This document shows positions 62,252 through 64,000 of a stretch of 64,000 nt of DNA, piece by piece. Both the position numbers and the translations under genes were made by a program. Position 1 is the first letter of the stretch, and each line of letters opens with the position of its first letter. Source of the stretch: Chlorobium sp. N1 (GTDB taxonomy: Bacteria > Bacteroidota > Chlorobiia > Chlorobiales > Chlorobiaceae); assembly GCF_004332115.1 (NCBI RefSeq), contig NZ_SJPA01000005.1, forward strand, positions 62,001 through 126,000, written 5' to 3'. The notes below the pieces were generated by a model, which was given only the letters and a program-made list of their open reading frames with translations, made no database searches and was not told the DNA's origin.

Positions 62252-63925
62252 TCACGCTCTCAATGAGGGCGCGATGAGGGCAAAACAGACTGCCTTGCAG
62301 TAGTGGTGGACCTGTTCGAGAACGTCGACGAGCTCCATGTGGAGGTCGTGCGTCCGCTCCGAGGCGGGGTTGCTCCGGACACGCTCGAGATGGGATGCCC
62401 CGGCCTGGCGTACCAGCCGGCGGAACTCCGGATCCCGGCCGATGAGATCGGCCGCCTCACGCCCGTCGAGGGTCTGGAGGATATCGGCGAGCCGGCGCGA
62501 TTCGGAGCAGACGAACGCATGCAGCCGGAGCAGCTCCTCCCGGCCAACCGCGCTGAGCGCCGAAGCCGGACCCTCCTCCCTCCGCAAGAGTTTCCGGGAG
62601 AGCCCTTCGATCACGTCGCCGAGCGACTCGAGCTGCTTGACCACCTCCATCAGCAGGAACACCTCCTTCGACTGCGCCTCGGTGAGGGCGCTGCGGCTGA
62701 GCTTGACGAGGTAGACTGAAACCTGCTTCTCGAGGAAGTCCATCTTCTCTTCGCGCATCCTCATTCCGCCGACGACCGAGAGGTTCGGGAACACCTCGTC
62801 GCGTCCTCCGCCCTCCCCGGCGAACGGTTTCATGGCGGCGCAGACCATGCGTGAGGCGATGCGCGCCATGCGTACGATCTCGGAACGGGCGTAACTGAGG
62901 GCGACTGCTGGCGTCGAAAGCGCCGACTCCTCAAGGTACCAGACAGAGGGCTGCTGGCGGATCTCCATCGGGTCGTCGGGATAGAGCCGGTAGAGCAGGC
63001 GCTCGAAAAGCGGAAGCGCGGGCAGGAACAGCAGCGCCATGAAGACGTTGTAGATGGAGTGCGCGTTTGCGACCTGGCGGGAAAGGTCCCCGGAAGCCGT
63101 CACCAGGCGCACGAGCGAAGAGAACTGCGGGATGAAGAGCACGAAGATCGCGATGCCTGCGACATTGAAGAGCACCTGGGCGAGCGCCACCCTGCGGGCC
63201 GGCCGGAGCATCCCCGTGCCGGCCAGGACCGCCGTGATGCAGGTACCCATGTTGGCTCCGAGCAGGAGCGGGATAGCCGCCTCAAGCTCGATGGAGCCCT
63301 GCGATGCGAGCGTGATGACGATGCCGATGAAAGCGCCGCTGCTCTGCATGAGGGCAGTGAGCAGCAGGCCGGCCATGATGCCGGCGAGCGGATTGCGGAG
63401 CCATGAGAGGAGAGCGAGGAACGGGGCGAAGTGCTGGAGCGGGGCCACCGCCTGCGACATGAGGCCCAGGCCGAAAAAGAGAAGGCCGAAGCCGGAAATC
63501 GCCTCGCCGGCGACCCGCAGCGGCTCGCGCTTCGGGACGGTGTGGAGAAGGAACCCTGCCGTGAAGATCACGAGCGCATAGTCGTGCAGGCGGAAGGCGA
63601 TCAGCTGCGCCATGGCGGTGGTTCCGATCTCCGCCCCGAGAATCACCGCCAGGGACTGGCTGAAGGTCATGAGGCGCGACTGCACGAGGCCGATGAGGGT
63701 GGCGATGATGGTGCTGCTGCTCTGCACCACCATTGTGGCCAAGGCGCCGGAAAGAAGGCCGGGCAGGGGCCGGTCGGCGATCCTCGATATCAGCGCCCGT
63801 ACCCGCTCCCCCGAAGCCTTCTGGAGGCCCCGGCTGAGAAGGCGGATACCGAAAAGGAACAGCGCCAGCCCTCCGCTGAAGTAGACGGCAACGAATGAAA
63901 AAGAGATCTGCTCGTTCATAGGCAT
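62252..63925 (-). CDS. Na/Pi cotransporter family protein with PhoU-like domain
   Basis: A 557-residue inner-membrane protein of the Na/Pi-cotransporter family. The two inverted repeats carry the hallmark QSSS at about 68-71 (ATMVVQSSSTIIATL) and QSSG at about 194-197 (LTALMQSSGAFIGI). The last roughly 200 residues are a helical PhoU-like domain (DFLEKQVSVYLVKLSRSAL, LESLGDVIEGLSRKLL, HAFVCSESRRLADILQTLDG, YCKAVCFALIAPSL). Likely imports phosphate with sodium, or regulates it. A start at 63919 is equally possible. Confidence 0.87.
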   Translation of the reverse strand: MPMNEQISFSFVAVYFSGGLALFLFGIRLLSRGLQKASGERVRALISRIADRPLPGLLSGALATMVVQSSSTIIATLIGLVQSRLMTFSQSLAVILGAEIGTTAMAQLIAFRLHDYALVIFTAGFLLHTVPKREPLRVAGEAISGFGLLFFGLGLMSQAVAPLQHFAPFLALLSWLRNPLAGIMAGLLLTALMQSSGAFIGIVITLASQGSIELEAAIPLLLGANMGTCITAVLAGTGMLRPARRVALAQVLFNVAGIAIFVLFIPQFSSLVRLVTASGDLSRQVANAHSIYNVFMALLFLPALPLFERLLYRLYPDDPMEIRQQPSVWYLEESALSTPAVALSYARSEIVRMARIASRMVCAAMKPFAGEGGGRDEVFPNLSVVGGMRMREEKMDFLEKQVSVYLVKLSRSALTEAQSKEVFLLMEVVKQLESLGDVIEGLSRKLLRREEGPASALSAVGREELLRLHAFVCSESRRLADILQTLDGREAADLIGRDPEFRRLVRQAGASHLERVRSNPASERTHDLHMELVDVLEQVHHYCKAVCFALIAPSLRA

Positions 63926-64000
63926 GGACGGTGGTGGGTTCCCTGCAGCAGGCCACTGCCTTGAAAGATAACGATGAATCGACGGAAAAAGTATCCGGCG

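Noticed and set aside
1-64000. CRISPR arrays, insertion sequences and prophage genes
   Set aside because: No regularly spaced repeats, transposases or terminal inverted repeats of IS type were noticed.

Overview
The window looks like a chromosomal segment of a green sulfur bacterium (Chlorobi), most like Chlorobium/Pelodictyon. This is an inference. It rests on a GC-rich genome, an Hdr-Flx electron-transfer operon, a sulfide:quinone-reductase-like gene, an oxygen-independent corrin pathway built largely from fused enzymes (CbiJ-D, CbiG-F, CbiE-T, CbiH-C, with the chelatase CbiK), and anaerobic ribonucleotide reductase. I see no rRNA, tRNA, CRISPR array or insertion sequence.

Layout. 0-3.5 kb: a pilus-type periplasmic chaperone and an outer-membrane usher-like protein. 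3.5-5.4 kb: an AlaC-type aminotransferase and MscL. 5.5-12.3 kb: a seven-domain operon, hdrCB-hdrA-flxD-flxC-flxB-flxA, for a soluble iron-sulfur/flavin complex probably linking NADH, ferredoxin and a thiol/disulfide carrier. 12.3-15.2 kb: MurB with a C-terminal extension, a stress-type membrane protein and a nitroreductase. 15.4-18.5 kb: DUF2141 protein, YnbE, YdbL and YdbH, an inter-membrane lipid-transport set. 18.7-25.3 kb: a repeat protein, a BaiN-like flavoprotein and a three-gene ABC exporter. 25.5-28.4 kb: SET-domain protein, SQR-like protein, a UPF0251 DNA-binding protein and OsmC; the SQR and OsmC genes have near-identical promoter elements.

28.5-62.2 kb is a very large vitamin B12 region with five cobalamin riboswitches. 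Riboswitch 1 (minus, about 41.1 kb) precedes btuB-btuF-cbiP-cobD-cbiB-cobO-btuC-btuD-cbiR-cobU-cobT-cobS, which cover corrinoid uptake, remodelling and nucleotide-loop assembly. Riboswitch 2 (plus, about 41.4 kb) precedes a second TonB-dependent receptor. Riboswitch 3 (minus, about 58.9 kb) precedes nrdD-nrdG and then, without an obvious break, cobA-cbiK-cobI-cbiHC-cbiET-cbiGF-cbiJD and a second FecBCD-type importer. Riboswitch 4 (minus, about 61.5 kb), followed by an intrinsic terminator, precedes a zinc alcohol-dehydrogenase-like gene and a divergent TrpD-like phosphoribosyltransferase. Riboswitch 5 (minus, about 62.1 kb) precedes a small unrecognised ORF. Together they would let the cell turn off corrinoid import, corrin synthesis and the B12-independent ribonucleotide reductase when cobalamin is plentiful.

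The window ends with a Na/Pi-cotransporter-family protein. The least explained material is the riboswitch 5 and 4 cassette (small ORF, dehydrogenase, TrpD-like enzyme), whose place in B12 physiology I cannot assign.
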